A stretch of DNA of 64,000 bases from JBAXTE01 sp963556065. Lineage in GTDB: Bacteria; Bacteroidota; Bacteroidia; Bacteroidales; WCHB1-69. The notes beneath the pieces are model-generated. The model worked only from the letters and a program-made list of their open reading frames with translations. It did not search any database and was not told the origin of the DNA. A program made the translations under genes and the position numbers. The stretch covers positions 62,001 to 126,000 of the forward strand of contig CAUVYH020000009.1 in the NCBI GenBank assembly GCA_963556065.3, given 5' to 3'. This document shows positions 18,538-27,275 of the stretch, piece by piece; positions within the stretch are counted from its first letter, which is position 1; every line of letters begins with the position of its first letter.

Positions 18538-19812
18538 ATGAAAACACATCTCATTCGTTCGCTTTTGTTGTCTTTTTTCATTGTTGTTGGGCCTTTCTCA
18601 ATGATCGCTAGCCGTTTGTTGATCCCGATGGATAAAGCACAGAAAAATCATTTAAAGGCTTATGGAATCACATATTGGTGTTTACAGCATGAGGTTGAAG
18701 TTGATTGGTTGCTGAACTATCGCGGGGGCAGTTTCATGTGTACCTATAATAAAACGATTGAAGATGAATGTAAAGTCAGAGGTGTATCGGCAGAAATTAT
18801 TGCCGATGTTCAGGCGGAAACCATTCTTCAGGAAATTGCCTCCAGCGATGTAAACATGAACGACGTAAAACTCAATAAGGCTCCGAAAATTGCAGTTTAT
18901 TCTCCTAAAAATAAGCTTCCCTGGGACGATGCCGTCACGCTCGTGCTTACTTATGCGGAAATTCCTTACGATCTAATCTACGATGAAGAGGTAATCTCGG
19001 GGGTATTACCCACGTATGACTGGTTGCATCTTCATCATGAGGATTTTACCGGACAATATGGCAAGTTTTGGGCAAATTTTCGAAATATCCAGTGGTATGT
19101 CGAGGACGTGAACACGAATCAAGCTATGGCTCACAAACTCGGGTACGACAAAGTCTCGAAAATGAAGCTCGCTGCGGCTAAAAAAATCCGTGACTTTGTA
19201 GCTGGCGGAGGTTATCTCTTTTCCATGTGTTCAGCTCCCGATAGTTTTGATATTGCATTGGCCGCTGAAAATACTGATATTTGTGATGTAATGTTTGATG
19301 GAGATCCCATGGATCCTAATGCTCAGCAAAAGCTGGATTTTTCTAAAACTTTTGCTTTCACCAATTTTAATATATCTACAAATCCTTACGAATATGAGGT
19401 TTCGGATATTGATATAAACTCCAATAAACACCTTTTGAACCAAAGCAATGATTATTTTTCCTTGTTTGAATTTTCTGCAAAATGGGATCCGGTTCCCACA
19501 ATGCTTTGCCAGAATCATGAGCAATTGATTAAGGGCTTTATGGGGCAAACGACAGCGTTCAATAAATCGAAACTCAAGCCGAATGTGCTTATTATGGGCG
19601 AAAGCAAGCAGTTTAACGAAGTGCGCTATATTCATGGTGAATTTGGAAAAGGCACTTGGACTTTTTACGGAGGGCATGATCCCGAAGATTATCAACATTT
19701 TGTCGGAGACCCAGCTACACAATTGGATCTTTTCCCCAATTCCCCAGGATATCGATTGATATTAAACAATGTATTGTTTCCCGCCGCCAAGAAAGAGAAA
19801 CAGAAAACATAG
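18538..19812 (+). CDS. Conserved exported Bacteroidota protein (database name often asparagine synthetase B)
   Basis: 424 residues with a signal peptide (about 1-24). Highly conserved blocks in this Bacteroidota family are visible: NHLKAYGITYW, VDWLLNYRGGSF, KIAVYSPKNKLPWDDAVTL, YDWLHLHHEDFTGQYGKFW, FVAGGGYLFSMCSA and TFYGGHDPEDYQHFVGDP. Relatives are often labelled asparagine synthetase B, but I see neither the N-terminal nucleophilic Cys of a glutaminase nor an ATP-pyrophosphatase PP-loop, so that name looks unsupported. The GGGYLFSMCSA block resembles the nucleophile elbow of glutamine amidotransferase-like folds. It follows dnaB by 16 bases. The function is unknown; the conservation suggests a core envelope role (inference). 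Confidence 0.8.
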   Translation: MKTHLIRSLLLSFFIVVGPFSMIASRLLIPMDKAQKNHLKAYGITYWCLQHEVEVDWLLNYRGGSFMCTYNKTIEDECKVRGVSAEIIADVQAETILQEIASSDVNMNDVKLNKAPKIAVYSPKNKLPWDDAVTLVLTYAEIPYDLIYDEEVISGVLPTYDWLHLHHEDFTGQYGKFWANFRNIQWYVEDVNTNQAMAHKLGYDKVSKMKLAAAKKIRDFVAGGGYLFSMCSAPDSFDIALAAENTDICDVMFDGDPMDPNAQQKLDFSKTFAFTNFNISTNPYEYEVSDIDINSNKHLLNQSNDYFSLFEFSAKWDPVPTMLCQNHEQLIKGFMGQTTAFNKSKLKPNVLIMGESKQFNEVRYIHGEFGKGTWTFYGGHDPEDYQHFVGDPATQLDLFPNSPGYRLILNNVLFPAAKKEKQKT

Positions 19813-19869
19813 ATTAATACTCGAAATGAGCTATAGTCTTAGCATATTAGTACGTTTTGTTAATCTGAA

Positions 19870-21291
19870 TTATGATTTTATCTCCATTAAAAAGTTCCAG
19901 AGGCTTTCAATTTTCAGCAATTGGTTTTTGAGGAAAAGCAAGGCCTCATTTGAAACAGTTCTTTCTTCGGCCATCGCTTTTAAAAGTTCTGCTTTTAGAA
20001 ACTCTTCGTGGCTGATTTTTCCATTGGAATTGCTAAATTGAGCTTTAGGTAAACAGGTGCTTACAACATGGCTTAATTCATAGTTTCCCATGATGCCGGG
20101 ATGATAAAAACGTTTTTCTTTTACCCATTCCAATAAGTCAACCGGAGCTTTTTCAACATTAAAAATTGAGGAATAATCCCCGACATCATACGATACCATA
20201 TTATTTTCAGCAACGATTTTTTTGACTTGGGCGATAAATTCGGTATAGTTTTCATCTTTTTTTAAAAAGAGGAATTCTATGGAATTGGGGCGGTTGAGTT
20301 TTTTGATGGCAACCCCTAGTAACATCGACATATATGGTGTGTGATTTTCGATAATGGGCATTGCCGGAGATTCCCATATCCAATAAGCAGCGGTATTCGG
20401 AACTATATTACTCATTTCGGGCAAATCCAGATGTATTTGTTTGTCTTTATGCGTAAAAAGTTGAATTTTTGCACTGGCTGATTTCAAATCGTCGTCGGAA
20501 ATTTGATCCAACGAAACTTTTTGCTGCGAATATAGCGCATACTGGTCGGCTGCAGGAATATCGGTTAGAGAAAATACGTTCGGCTGAGGTAATTTTTTTC
20601 GGCAAAAACCCACAAAATCACATTTATAAGGAGTCTCACAATGCAGCCCCAATTCGATTATAGGCGAATTGGACAGATTGATTGTGTGCTTAGCCTCTTT
20701 CACTCGTTCACTAATTAACGGCTGGAGAGCAACGACTTGCTCCGTGATGTCTTTCGTGACAAAATAGTCAGTTGCTTTAAAATCAGGGCTGTACAAGTAA
20801 TCCTTGTTTACAATGATTAGTGAAAATCGCTTTGGTGCATATCCGGAACCTTGCATTACGTAATATTGAAAAGCAGCATCCATCAGGTAGGTTTCGGTAA
20901 TGGACAAACTGCTTTTTACTTCATAAGCTTCAAGTTTGCCGCCGTGGTTGGTGAGAATATCCAGAATAGACAAACACTGATTGAATCGGAACGAAGCCTC
21001 ATAAATGATCGGATATTTTTGAAATATAAGTTGTTGTGTCAGTGCTAAGGCTTTTTCATATTGCATTGATGACTTAGGAGCGGCATTAATTCCATTGGGA
21101 AAAAGTTCCCATGCCCGTTTGCCTACAGAATGTCCTCGACTGAAAATAGCTAATTGTTTAGGGGTAAGCCGATCTCTCAGAAAATAGTGTTTTTTGTAAA
21201 GGTAGAGCTGTTTCTGGCACTGTAAACTTTTGATAAAAGAGGTCTTTGACAGCACATGTCGTTCTCCGCTACTCGATTTGGTTTTTGCCAT
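19870..21291 (-). CDS. DUF2779-type protein: PD-(D/E)XK nuclease domain with Fe-S Cys cluster
   Basis: 473 residues. The N-terminal part matches the Cas4/RecB-like PD-(D/E)XK nuclease core: E98, D111 in SILDIL, and E124-V-K126 in LEAYEVKSS. Four cysteines (C25, then C218, C224 and C230, spaced CX5CX5C) match the arrangement that holds a 4Fe-4S cluster in Cas4-type nucleases. The C-terminal part (about 250-470) resembles the DUF2779 domain, including a YHPGIMGNYELSHVV block, but its acidic exonuclease positions look degraded (LDLPEM where relatives have LDFET). It probably acts on DNA in the cytoplasm. No CRISPR or defence gene is nearby. It stands between convergent dnaB-operon and co-directional rlmN genes. 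Confidence 0.78.
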   Translation of the reverse strand: MAKTKSSSGERHVLSKTSFIKSLQCQKQLYLYKKHYFLRDRLTPKQLAIFSRGHSVGKRAWELFPNGINAAPKSSMQYEKALALTQQLIFQKYPIIYEASFRFNQCLSILDILTNHGGKLEAYEVKSSLSITETYLMDAAFQYYVMQGSGYAPKRFSLIIVNKDYLYSPDFKATDYFVTKDITEQVVALQPLISERVKEAKHTINLSNSPIIELGLHCETPYKCDFVGFCRKKLPQPNVFSLTDIPAADQYALYSQQKVSLDQISDDDLKSASAKIQLFTHKDKQIHLDLPEMSNIVPNTAAYWIWESPAMPIIENHTPYMSMLLGVAIKKLNRPNSIEFLFLKKDENYTEFIAQVKKIVAENNMVSYDVGDYSSIFNVEKAPVDLLEWVKEKRFYHPGIMGNYELSHVVSTCLPKAQFSNSNGKISHEEFLKAELLKAMAEERTVSNEALLFLKNQLLKIESLWNFLMEIKS

Positions 21292-21422
21292 TTGAATGTA
21301 ATTATTTACAGATAAAACGAATGAAAGTTTAGTATCTATATTCGGATTAAACGGTAAAAGATGGGGCAGGGCACCCCATAGCCAGATACATCAACAACTT
21401 TCCACATCTATATATCGTTTTC

Positions 21423-22454
21423 TTATTTTTTGTTTGCCAGCTGGCCACAAGCTGCAGCAATATCATTACCCCGGCTGCGACGGATATTAACAATCAAATT
21501 TTTATTTTCCAAAAAGGAGCCAAAATCGGTAACGATTTCAGGAGATGGTTTTTTATAAGGAATTCCGACCACCTCGTTGTATTGAATCAAGTTAATTTTT
21601 ACCGGGAAGTTCTTACAGAATGCAGCTAACTCCTGCGCATCGTTAAGTGTATCGTTTATGCCTTCCATAAGCAAATATTCCAAAGTAATACGCTCTGAGG
21701 TCTTTTCGTGGTAGTATTTTAATGCTTTAATCAATTCGGTAAGCGGATATTTTTTTGCAATCGGCATGATTGATTCACGGAACTGCTGATTAGCGCTATG
21801 TAATGAAATTGCCAATTGAACTCCGCAATCTTCATCGGCAAAACGCATGATTTCGGGAATTAATCCGGATGTTGACAGGGTAATCCGTTTCGGCGAAATG
21901 TTCATCAGCTCGGGAGAAGTAATTTTTTGAATTGCACCCATTACCGCTTCATAATTCAAGAAGGGTTCTCCCATGCCCATTATTACGATATTTGACAATG
22001 ACTTTTGAAACTGTGTGTTTGATAGATTGTTTAATATGTTCACTTGGTCAAAAATTTCACCTACGGATAGATTTCGTTGGTATCCGAATTTGCCCGTTGC
22101 ACAAAATTTACAACCTAAAGGGCATCCCGATTGCGTTGAAATGCAGGCAGTAGTTCTGGAAGAACTAGGAATTAATACTCCTTCAATTTTTTGTCCATCG
22201 AATAACTCAAAGCGCAATTTTGTAGTTTTGTCCTCTGATTTAAAGATTGTATCTATCGAAACCACATTGAAAAGATATTTTTCGGAGAGCTTATCCCGAA
22301 GAGAAACAGGCAGAATAGTCATTTCTTCGAAACTTCGAGCTCCTTTTTTCCAAAGCCATTCCCATATTTGCTTGGTTCTAAACGCTTTTTCTCCAAAACC
22401 GATGATTGCATCGTTTAGTTCACTCTTTGTCAAATCTCTGATATCTCTTTTCAT
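21423..22454 (-). CDS. rlmN: Dual-specificity 23S rRNA/tRNA adenine C2-methyltransferase RlmN
   Basis: 343 residues from the ATG at 22454. An in-frame ATG at 22484 lies upstream of the -7 box at 22471-22478, so it would precede the transcript; I therefore prefer the shorter form. It is a radical-SAM enzyme that methylates C2 of A2503 in 23S rRNA and A37 in some tRNAs. The radical-SAM motif C111-x3-C115-x2-C118 is in SGCPLGCKFCATG, followed by the MGMGEP block. The C-terminal mechanistic Cys336 is in AAACGQLANKK. Length and motifs are normal. Confidence 0.97.
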   Translation of the reverse strand: MKRDIRDLTKSELNDAIIGFGEKAFRTKQIWEWLWKKGARSFEEMTILPVSLRDKLSEKYLFNVVSIDTIFKSEDKTTKLRFELFDGQKIEGVLIPSSSRTTACISTQSGCPLGCKFCATGKFGYQRNLSVGEIFDQVNILNNLSNTQFQKSLSNIVIMGMGEPFLNYEAVMGAIQKITSPELMNISPKRITLSTSGLIPEIMRFADEDCGVQLAISLHSANQQFRESIMPIAKKYPLTELIKALKYYHEKTSERITLEYLLMEGINDTLNDAQELAAFCKNFPVKINLIQYNEVVGIPYKKPSPEIVTDFGSFLENKNLIVNIRRSRGNDIAAACGQLANKK

Positions 22455-22470
22455 CCCTGAATATTTTTTG

Positions 22471-22478
22471 CAAAGATA
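22471..22478 (-). promoter_or_regulatory. Bacteroidota -7 promoter box for rlmN
   Basis: On the minus strand TATCTTTG, exact TAnnTTTG, 16 bases before the chosen rlmN start. Its position decides between two candidate start codons. Confidence 0.55.
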
Positions 22479-22698
22479 CGCCAATTAATCATGTGTCATC
22501 TATCTGCACAACACTAAATAACGAATAACAAAGCCATCGTCAAGTTATGGCATTTTCATGTACAAGACCTCTGAATAGAATTAAATAAATAAAATTCTTA
22601 ATTTTAGGTTAAAACTGTACTTGTAAAATTCTTATTTTTTATCTTTACAAACATATTTATTCACAAGTAAAATTTAGTATAATCATTAAAAACATCTT

Positions 22699-25107
22699 AT
22701 GACAAAAGGTTTCAAAGTTTTCACCGTTTTATTTACGGTCATTATGCTGTTTGTAGGCGGTTTTTCTGCCGATGCCGTACCGGCTTATCCTGGCTTAATC
22801 AGTTTTGTACAACCCGATGGTTCAACAATACGTATTTACCTTAAAGGTGACGAAAAGGTAAAATGGGCGGAAACAGAAGACGGTTATTCAATCTTGTTCA
22901 ATGCTCAGGGATATTACGAATATGCTGCCACTGACACAAAAGGAGATATGATTCCTTCAGGAGTCATTGCAAAAAACAATGAAGATCGTACACCTGCGAA
23001 CTTATCATTTTTATCAACCGTTTCAAAACATAAAAAATACAGTGCCACTCAAATTTCAATGGCTAAACAAATTTGGAATGCTACATCCTTGGAAAAAAAC
23101 GGACCCAAATCTTTTCCAACCACAGGCAATCGAAAGCTCCTATTAATTCTGGCAAACTTTAACAATACCACAACCACTTTTACTCAAACACAGTTTAATA
23201 ATTACATGAATCAAACGAACTATAATGGAACAGGTAGTTTTAAAGACTTTTTTCTTGAATGTTCTTATGGCACACTCACGATGACAACAACCGTTACGGC
23301 TTGGGTTACATTGCCAAACACGCATGATTATTATGGACCGAATGCCAATTGGGGAACGTTTGCTCACGATGCTATCGTTGCGGCTAATTCAACCGTAGAT
23401 TATTCACAATTTGATAATGATGGGGATGGAATTGTTGATGGAGTGGCTATTATTCACCAAGGTCCCGGACAAGAGTCAACATCAAGTACGGATGATATTT
23501 GGTCGCATAGTTACGATTTGACTTCGGCAGGCTATTCTGTAGCTCAGCGTACATTTGATGGGGTTAAAGTAAATTCATATACAGTTCAACCGGAGCTTAT
23601 TGACGGAAACATGACGACGATTGGAGTGATGTGCCATGAGTTTGGTCATAACTTAGGTGCACCGGATTTTTATGATACCGATTATGAAACGAGTGGGCAG
23701 TATGAGGGAACAGGTGAATGGGATTTACAAGCCGGTGGTTCTTGGAATGGTACAGGTTACACTTCTGCGCTTATGGGAAATAAGCCCGCACAACCGAATG
23801 CTTATACAAAATGTTATATTTATAATTGGGCAACGCCAACAATTTTAACCACAGGGACAACAGTAACACTGAATAACTCTGCTCAAAATGCCGGTAGCTT
23901 TTACCGATTCAACACCAACACCTCCAATGAGTTTTTCCTGCTCGAAAATAGACAAAAAGTTGGCTTTGATGCTTATGTTCCCGGACATGGTTTATTAATT
24001 TACCATGTTGACGGTTCTTATGTTTCTTCGCATAGTTCCTCGAACGATATCAACAATACAAGTCATCAAGGAATGTTTATTATCCCAGCAAACGCTACTG
24101 TTGCTAATGGGATTGCTGTTAGCTCTTCTACTACCTTGAATACAACAGGAGCTACATATCCGGGCACGGGAAATAAAACAACTTTTACAGATGCAACCAC
24201 TCCAAATTCAAAATCATGGGCAAATGCAAACACAGCTAAACCAATTACTTCAATTACTGAAAATACTACAAATAAAACGGTAACACTCAATTTTATGGGT
24301 GGGGGATCCGGTTGTGCTCCGGTTGCGATTACCACCCAACCGGCGACGACTCAGAGTGCTTGTGCTCACGGTGGTGCTTCGTTTACGGTTGCCGCTACTA
24401 CCGGAACAGCTCCTATTACGTATCAATGGAAATATTATAACGGAAGCACATGGAACAATGTTACCAACGGGACTCCGGCAGGAGCGACTTATACCAACGG
24501 AACGGCTGCTACGATGTCCGTTACCGGAATTACGACAGCGGGTACCTATCAATACAGATGCTATCTGACCAATTGCAGTGGAGCTAATAACGCCACGTCA
24601 ACAACGGCTTCGCTTACAATAAAAGCATTACCGACAGCTCAATTCACATACAGTGCTTCCGGATTAACGGTTACATTTAACAACACTTCAACCAACGCAA
24701 GTTCTTACAGCTGGAATTTTGGAAGCGGAACATCAACGACTGCAAGTCCTGTATATACGTTTCCTTCTAGTGGGCAATACACGGTAACGCTAACGGCTAA
24801 TAATCAGGGATGCACCGCTACTGCTACTCAAACAATAAATGTAACAGGAACCGGGATAGCTTCAAATAACAATCAGAATTTAACCATCTATCCCAATCCG
24901 GCACATGGTGTAATTACGATTCAACTTGATGTAGAATCGAACAATAAATTATTGTCAATATTTGATATTACCGGCAGGCTCGTTTGCCAAAAAGCACTGC
25001 AATCACTAAAAGAAGATATTGATCTCTCTTATCTGAATTATGGAGTTTATGAAGTTAAAATTAATCTTGATACCCGAGTTTTGCATCGGCGACTGATCCT
25101 AAAATAG
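22699..25107 (+). CDS. Secreted M6-family metalloprotease with Ig-like, PKD and T9SS sorting domains
   Basis: 802 residues, signal peptide about 1-27. The M6 (immune inhibitor A-like) peptidase domain spans about 125-430: zinc motif H313-E-F-G-H317 in MCHEFGHNLGAPDF, preceded by DGVAIIHQGPGQE. The short pro-region includes a KGDEKVKWAETEDGYSI block typical of M6 proteins. After the protease come an Ig-like domain (about 535-645, CAPVAITTQPATTQS...), a PKD domain (about 650-720, TVTFNNTSTNASSYSWNFG) and a type A T9SS sorting domain (IYPNPAHGVITIQL to the end). It is a secreted surface or soluble endopeptidase; the substrate is unknown. A terminator hairpin follows. Confidence 0.93.
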   Translation: MTKGFKVFTVLFTVIMLFVGGFSADAVPAYPGLISFVQPDGSTIRIYLKGDEKVKWAETEDGYSILFNAQGYYEYAATDTKGDMIPSGVIAKNNEDRTPANLSFLSTVSKHKKYSATQISMAKQIWNATSLEKNGPKSFPTTGNRKLLLILANFNNTTTTFTQTQFNNYMNQTNYNGTGSFKDFFLECSYGTLTMTTTVTAWVTLPNTHDYYGPNANWGTFAHDAIVAANSTVDYSQFDNDGDGIVDGVAIIHQGPGQESTSSTDDIWSHSYDLTSAGYSVAQRTFDGVKVNSYTVQPELIDGNMTTIGVMCHEFGHNLGAPDFYDTDYETSGQYEGTGEWDLQAGGSWNGTGYTSALMGNKPAQPNAYTKCYIYNWATPTILTTGTTVTLNNSAQNAGSFYRFNTNTSNEFFLLENRQKVGFDAYVPGHGLLIYHVDGSYVSSHSSSNDINNTSHQGMFIIPANATVANGIAVSSSTTLNTTGATYPGTGNKTTFTDATTPNSKSWANANTAKPITSITENTTNKTVTLNFMGGGSGCAPVAITTQPATTQSACAHGGASFTVAATTGTAPITYQWKYYNGSTWNNVTNGTPAGATYTNGTAATMSVTGITTAGTYQYRCYLTNCSGANNATSTTASLTIKALPTAQFTYSASGLTVTFNNTSTNASSYSWNFGSGTSTTASPVYTFPSSGQYTVTLTANNQGCTATATQTINVTGTGIASNNNQNLTIYPNPAHGVITIQLDVESNNKLLSIFDITGRLVCQKALQSLKEDIDLSYLNYGVYEVKINLDTRVLHRRLILK

Positions 25108-25125
25108 GCAAATAATACACTTGAG

Positions 25126-25160
25126 AAAAGGAAGTTCTTGAAGAAGGATTTCCTTTTTTT
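25126..25160 (+). terminator. Intrinsic terminator after the M6 protease gene
   Basis: AAAAGGAA pairs with TTCCTTTT around a loop that can itself fold (TTCTT/AAGAA), followed by a T-run. It begins 18 bases after the protease stop. Confidence 0.6.
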
Positions 25161-25215
25161 AAGTACAGATATTTAAAAACAATAAGGAATATAGCATTCT
25201 ATAAATTTGAATTTT

Positions 25216-25926
25216 ATGATAAGATTTAATTGGAGGGTATTGTTTACACTAATAGGAATTCCTAGTTTTTTAAATGCCCAGAACCAACCGATTACGGTTA
25301 CGGATATTGATGGAAACGTTTATAAAACAGTTCAAATCGGCAACCAGCTGTGGATGGCTGAAAATTTAAGAACCACAAAATTCAGCAATGGCAAACCCAT
25401 CCCCAAAACCAATGACAAAGCCAACTGGAAAGGCCTGATGAGCGGCGGAGTTTGCTTCTACGACGATCAATCCGCTAATGGGAAAACTTACGGAGCCTTG
25501 TATAATTGGCATGCTGTTCGAGCCCAAAAATTATGTCCTACAGGGTGGCATGTTCCTAGCGATGGAGAATGGGATACTTTGGCGATTGCTTTAGGTGGAA
25601 CAAAAATTGGAGCAACTCATCGCGAAGAAATAGAGTTGTTGGATATTGGTGGCAAACTAAAAGCGGATACTACTCTTTGGCAAAATCCAAACACCGGAGC
25701 CACTAACGAGACGGGATTTTCGGCGTTACCGGGCGGATACCGGACCAGCGGAGGAGCATACGACCTAAAAGGAAGTTTTGGTTATTGGTGGAGCTCCTCA
25801 ATCAGCAACTCCTATGGCTCATTTTGTCGATTTATGAATTACAATACATCTTCGTTTTACAAAATAAACCTCAGTAAAACGTATGGATTTTCGGTGAGAT
25901 GTATAAAAGATTATCTAAACAAATAA
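25216..25926 (+). CDS. FISUMP-domain secreted protein
   Basis: 236 residues. I use the ATG at 25216, which opens a signal peptide (MIRFNWRVLFTLIGIPSFLN, ending near NAQ), rather than the in-frame TTG at 25207. The mature protein is one Fibrobacter succinogenes major paralogous (FISUMP) domain: VTDIDGNVYKTVQIGNQLWM, AENLRTTKFSNG, YGALYNWHAV, CPTGWHVPSDGEWDTL, GFSALPGGYR and the closing SVRCIKD. Such proteins are common surface or lipoprotein components of Bacteroidota and Fibrobacteres. They are C-type-lectin-like in shape, and their binding partners are mostly unknown. No sorting domain or lipobox is visible. Confidence 0.88.
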   Translation: MIRFNWRVLFTLIGIPSFLNAQNQPITVTDIDGNVYKTVQIGNQLWMAENLRTTKFSNGKPIPKTNDKANWKGLMSGGVCFYDDQSANGKTYGALYNWHAVRAQKLCPTGWHVPSDGEWDTLAIALGGTKIGATHREEIELLDIGGKLKADTTLWQNPNTGATNETGFSALPGGYRTSGGAYDLKGSFGYWWSSSISNSYGSFCRFMNYNTSSFYKINLSKTYGFSVRCIKDYLNK

Positions 25927-25979
25927 TGTCATTTCTCTAGAAAGTCAATATTTTAAACTGATTTTCTACAAATCTGTAC

Positions 25980-25987
25980 TATATTTG
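25980..25987 (+). promoter_or_regulatory. Bacteroidota -7 promoter box for the 26 kb outer-membrane gene
   Basis: TATATTTG, exact TAnnTTTG, 15 bases before the ATG at 26003. Confidence 0.5.
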
Positions 25988-26002
25988 TAAAAAAACGATT
26001 GC

Positions 26003-26563
26003 ATGAAATACTACAGATTTTTATTGTTTCTGACTCTAATTTTTTTCTATTCGTCTGTTTCCGCTCAAAAATATGCAGCGGGTGGTTCTGTGATGTATAA
26101 TCTCCAAACGGAAAGTTTCGGATTCGGTGCCCGGGGAATTCTCAATCCCAACCGCAACTGGAGTTACTCGCTCCAAGTCTCCTACTATCCTTCATTCAAC
26201 CAAGTGCATGAGTATAACCTCGGGTTAGGGGCGGAATACAAGTTTATGCGGCAACGTAAAGTCTTCTTCTACCTCCTCGGACATGGCGGGTATAACGGAT
26301 GGGTAAATTACGAAGAGTCGCCGATGAAAGACCCAAAATACAACAACTGGAATCTCGAAGGTGGCGTCGGGGTGTCGATGTGGACCTGCTTGCGGCCTTT
26401 TATTGAGTGGAGATATAACACCAACTTTAGGGAAGCGCATTTTCAGGTGGGCTTGATTTATGTTTTCGGATGTCGCTGCAATACAAACCCCGGCACAAAT
26501 ACCGGATTTTTCGGCATTGGCAGTCCCCGAAGCAAAGGATGCCCTGGTTACGGGAATTACTAG
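26003..26563 (+). CDS. Small outer-membrane beta-barrel-like protein
   Basis: 186 residues with a signal peptide ending at VSAQ. Alternating aromatic/polar strands follow (NWSYSLQVSYYPSF, YNLGLGAEYKFM, VFFYLLGHGGYNGW, LRPFIEWRYNTNF, HFQVGLIYVFG), as expected for an eight-strand outer-membrane barrel. The C-terminus departs from the usual terminal Phe: after IYVFG comes a Cys/Gly/Asn-rich tail (CRCNTNPGTNTGFFGIGSPR...). No specific family is recognised. It has its own -7 box and precedes the repeat-bounded GxxExxY unit. Confidence 0.65.
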   Translation: MKYYRFLLFLTLIFFYSSVSAQKYAAGGSVMYNLQTESFGFGARGILNPNRNWSYSLQVSYYPSFNQVHEYNLGLGAEYKFMRQRKVFFYLLGHGGYNGWVNYEESPMKDPKYNNWNLEGGVGVSMWTCLRPFIEWRYNTNFREAHFQVGLIYVFGCRCNTNPGTNTGFFGIGSPRSKGCPGYGNY

Positions 26564-26600
26564 CCATTTTTAAGAAACCTTTTAAATGATGTTTAAGCTA

Positions 26601-26724
26601 TTGCACAAAAGACACAAAGAAAGATGAAAAAAAACAAATTATAAAGAGTAAAACATAAACACATGCAATTCCTTTGTGAAACTTTGTGCCTCCTTTGTGA
26701 TGCTTTGTGACACAGCAAAAACAA
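26601..26724. repeat. Gene-less copy of the CACAAAG/CTTTGTG-bounded unit
   Basis: A left arm (CACAAAAGACACAAAGAAAG from 26604) and a right arm (26668-26724) with four CTTTGTG heptamers at 26672, 26682, 26693 and 26703 (spacing 10, 11, 10) face each other across about 45 bases with no gene. The right arm is near-identical to 27189-27246, including the ACACAGCA end. Confidence 0.75.
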
Positions 26725-26747
26725 CTCTTCAAATTAATCTTAATACT

Positions 26748-26798
26748 ATTTCACAAAAGACACGAAGAAGACACTAAAGACACAAAGAGTATCAAAAA
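26748..26798. repeat. Left repeat arm of the GxxExxY unit
   Basis: CACAAAAGACACGAAGAAGA and following ACACTAAAGACACAAAGAG form phased CACAAAG-like units running directly up to the GxxExxY ATG. They are the reverse-complement type of the CTTTGTG units found downstream. Confidence 0.7.
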
Positions 26799-27179
26799 AT
26801 GAATCATATGACTGAAAATGAATTATCAAATAAAATTATTGGCTGTGCAATTGAAGTTCACAAACAATTAGGGCCTGGATTGCTTGAATCTGCATATCAG
26901 GAATGTTTGTATTATGAATTGAGGTTGTTAGGTTTTGACGTAAAAAAAGAGAAACCGATGCCTGTTATTTATAAAGATGTGAAGCTTGAACATGGATACA
27001 GAATTGATCTACTTGTGGAGAATAAAGTAGTTGTTGAAGTTAAAACAGTTGAAACCCTTAATGATGTTCATACTGCTCAAGTACTGACATACTTAAAACT
27101 AGGGAATTACAAACTCGGACTACTATTGAATTTTCAAGTCACAACATTAAAAAATGGAATAAAAAGAGTCGCAAATTAA
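26799..27179 (+). CDS. GxxExxY-family protein
   Basis: 126 residues. The family signature GPGLLESAYQECLYYEL is at about 25-41. The rest keeps a PD-(D/E)XK-like core: D70 in YRIDLLVENK and E80-V-K82 in VVVEVKTVE. Family members are small, widespread in Bacteroidota and of unknown function; nuclease activity is predicted from the fold only. An alternative start is Met4. The gene is unusual in being framed tightly by inverted, helically phased CACAAAG/CTTTGTG arrays on both sides (26748-26798 and 27189-27246). This suggests that gene and repeats move or are maintained as one unit. Confidence 0.9.
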   Translation: MNHMTENELSNKIIGCAIEVHKQLGPGLLESAYQECLYYELRLLGFDVKKEKPMPVIYKDVKLEHGYRIDLLVENKVVVEVKTVETLNDVHTAQVLTYLKLGNYKLGLLLNFQVTTLKNGIKRVAN

Positions 27180-27188
27180 ATACGCATT

Positions 27189-27246
27189 ATTCCTTTGTGG
27201 CACTTTGTGTCTCCTTTGTGGCACTTTGTGACACAGCATAAAACAA
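27189..27246. repeat. Right repeat arm of the GxxExxY unit
   Basis: Four CTTTGTG heptamers at 27193, 27203, 27214 and 27224 (spacing 10, 11, 10), ending in ACACAGCA. It starts ten bases after the GxxExxY stop and repeats 26668-26724 with only a few mismatches. Confidence 0.75.
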
Positions 27247-27275
27247 AAAGCTACAAAAAAATAAAACAATTGATT

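Noticed and set aside
24250..24552. Long reverse and alternate frames inside the M6 protease gene
   Set aside because: They arise from the Thr/Ser/Gly-rich repeats of the Ig-like region and have no start context, domain or signal.
26601..27246. CRISPR array
   Set aside because: CTTTGTG units are 7 bases at 10-11-base steps with no unique spacers or long repeats, and no cas gene is present; the Cas4-like nuclease at 19.9 kb is a DUF2779 protein.
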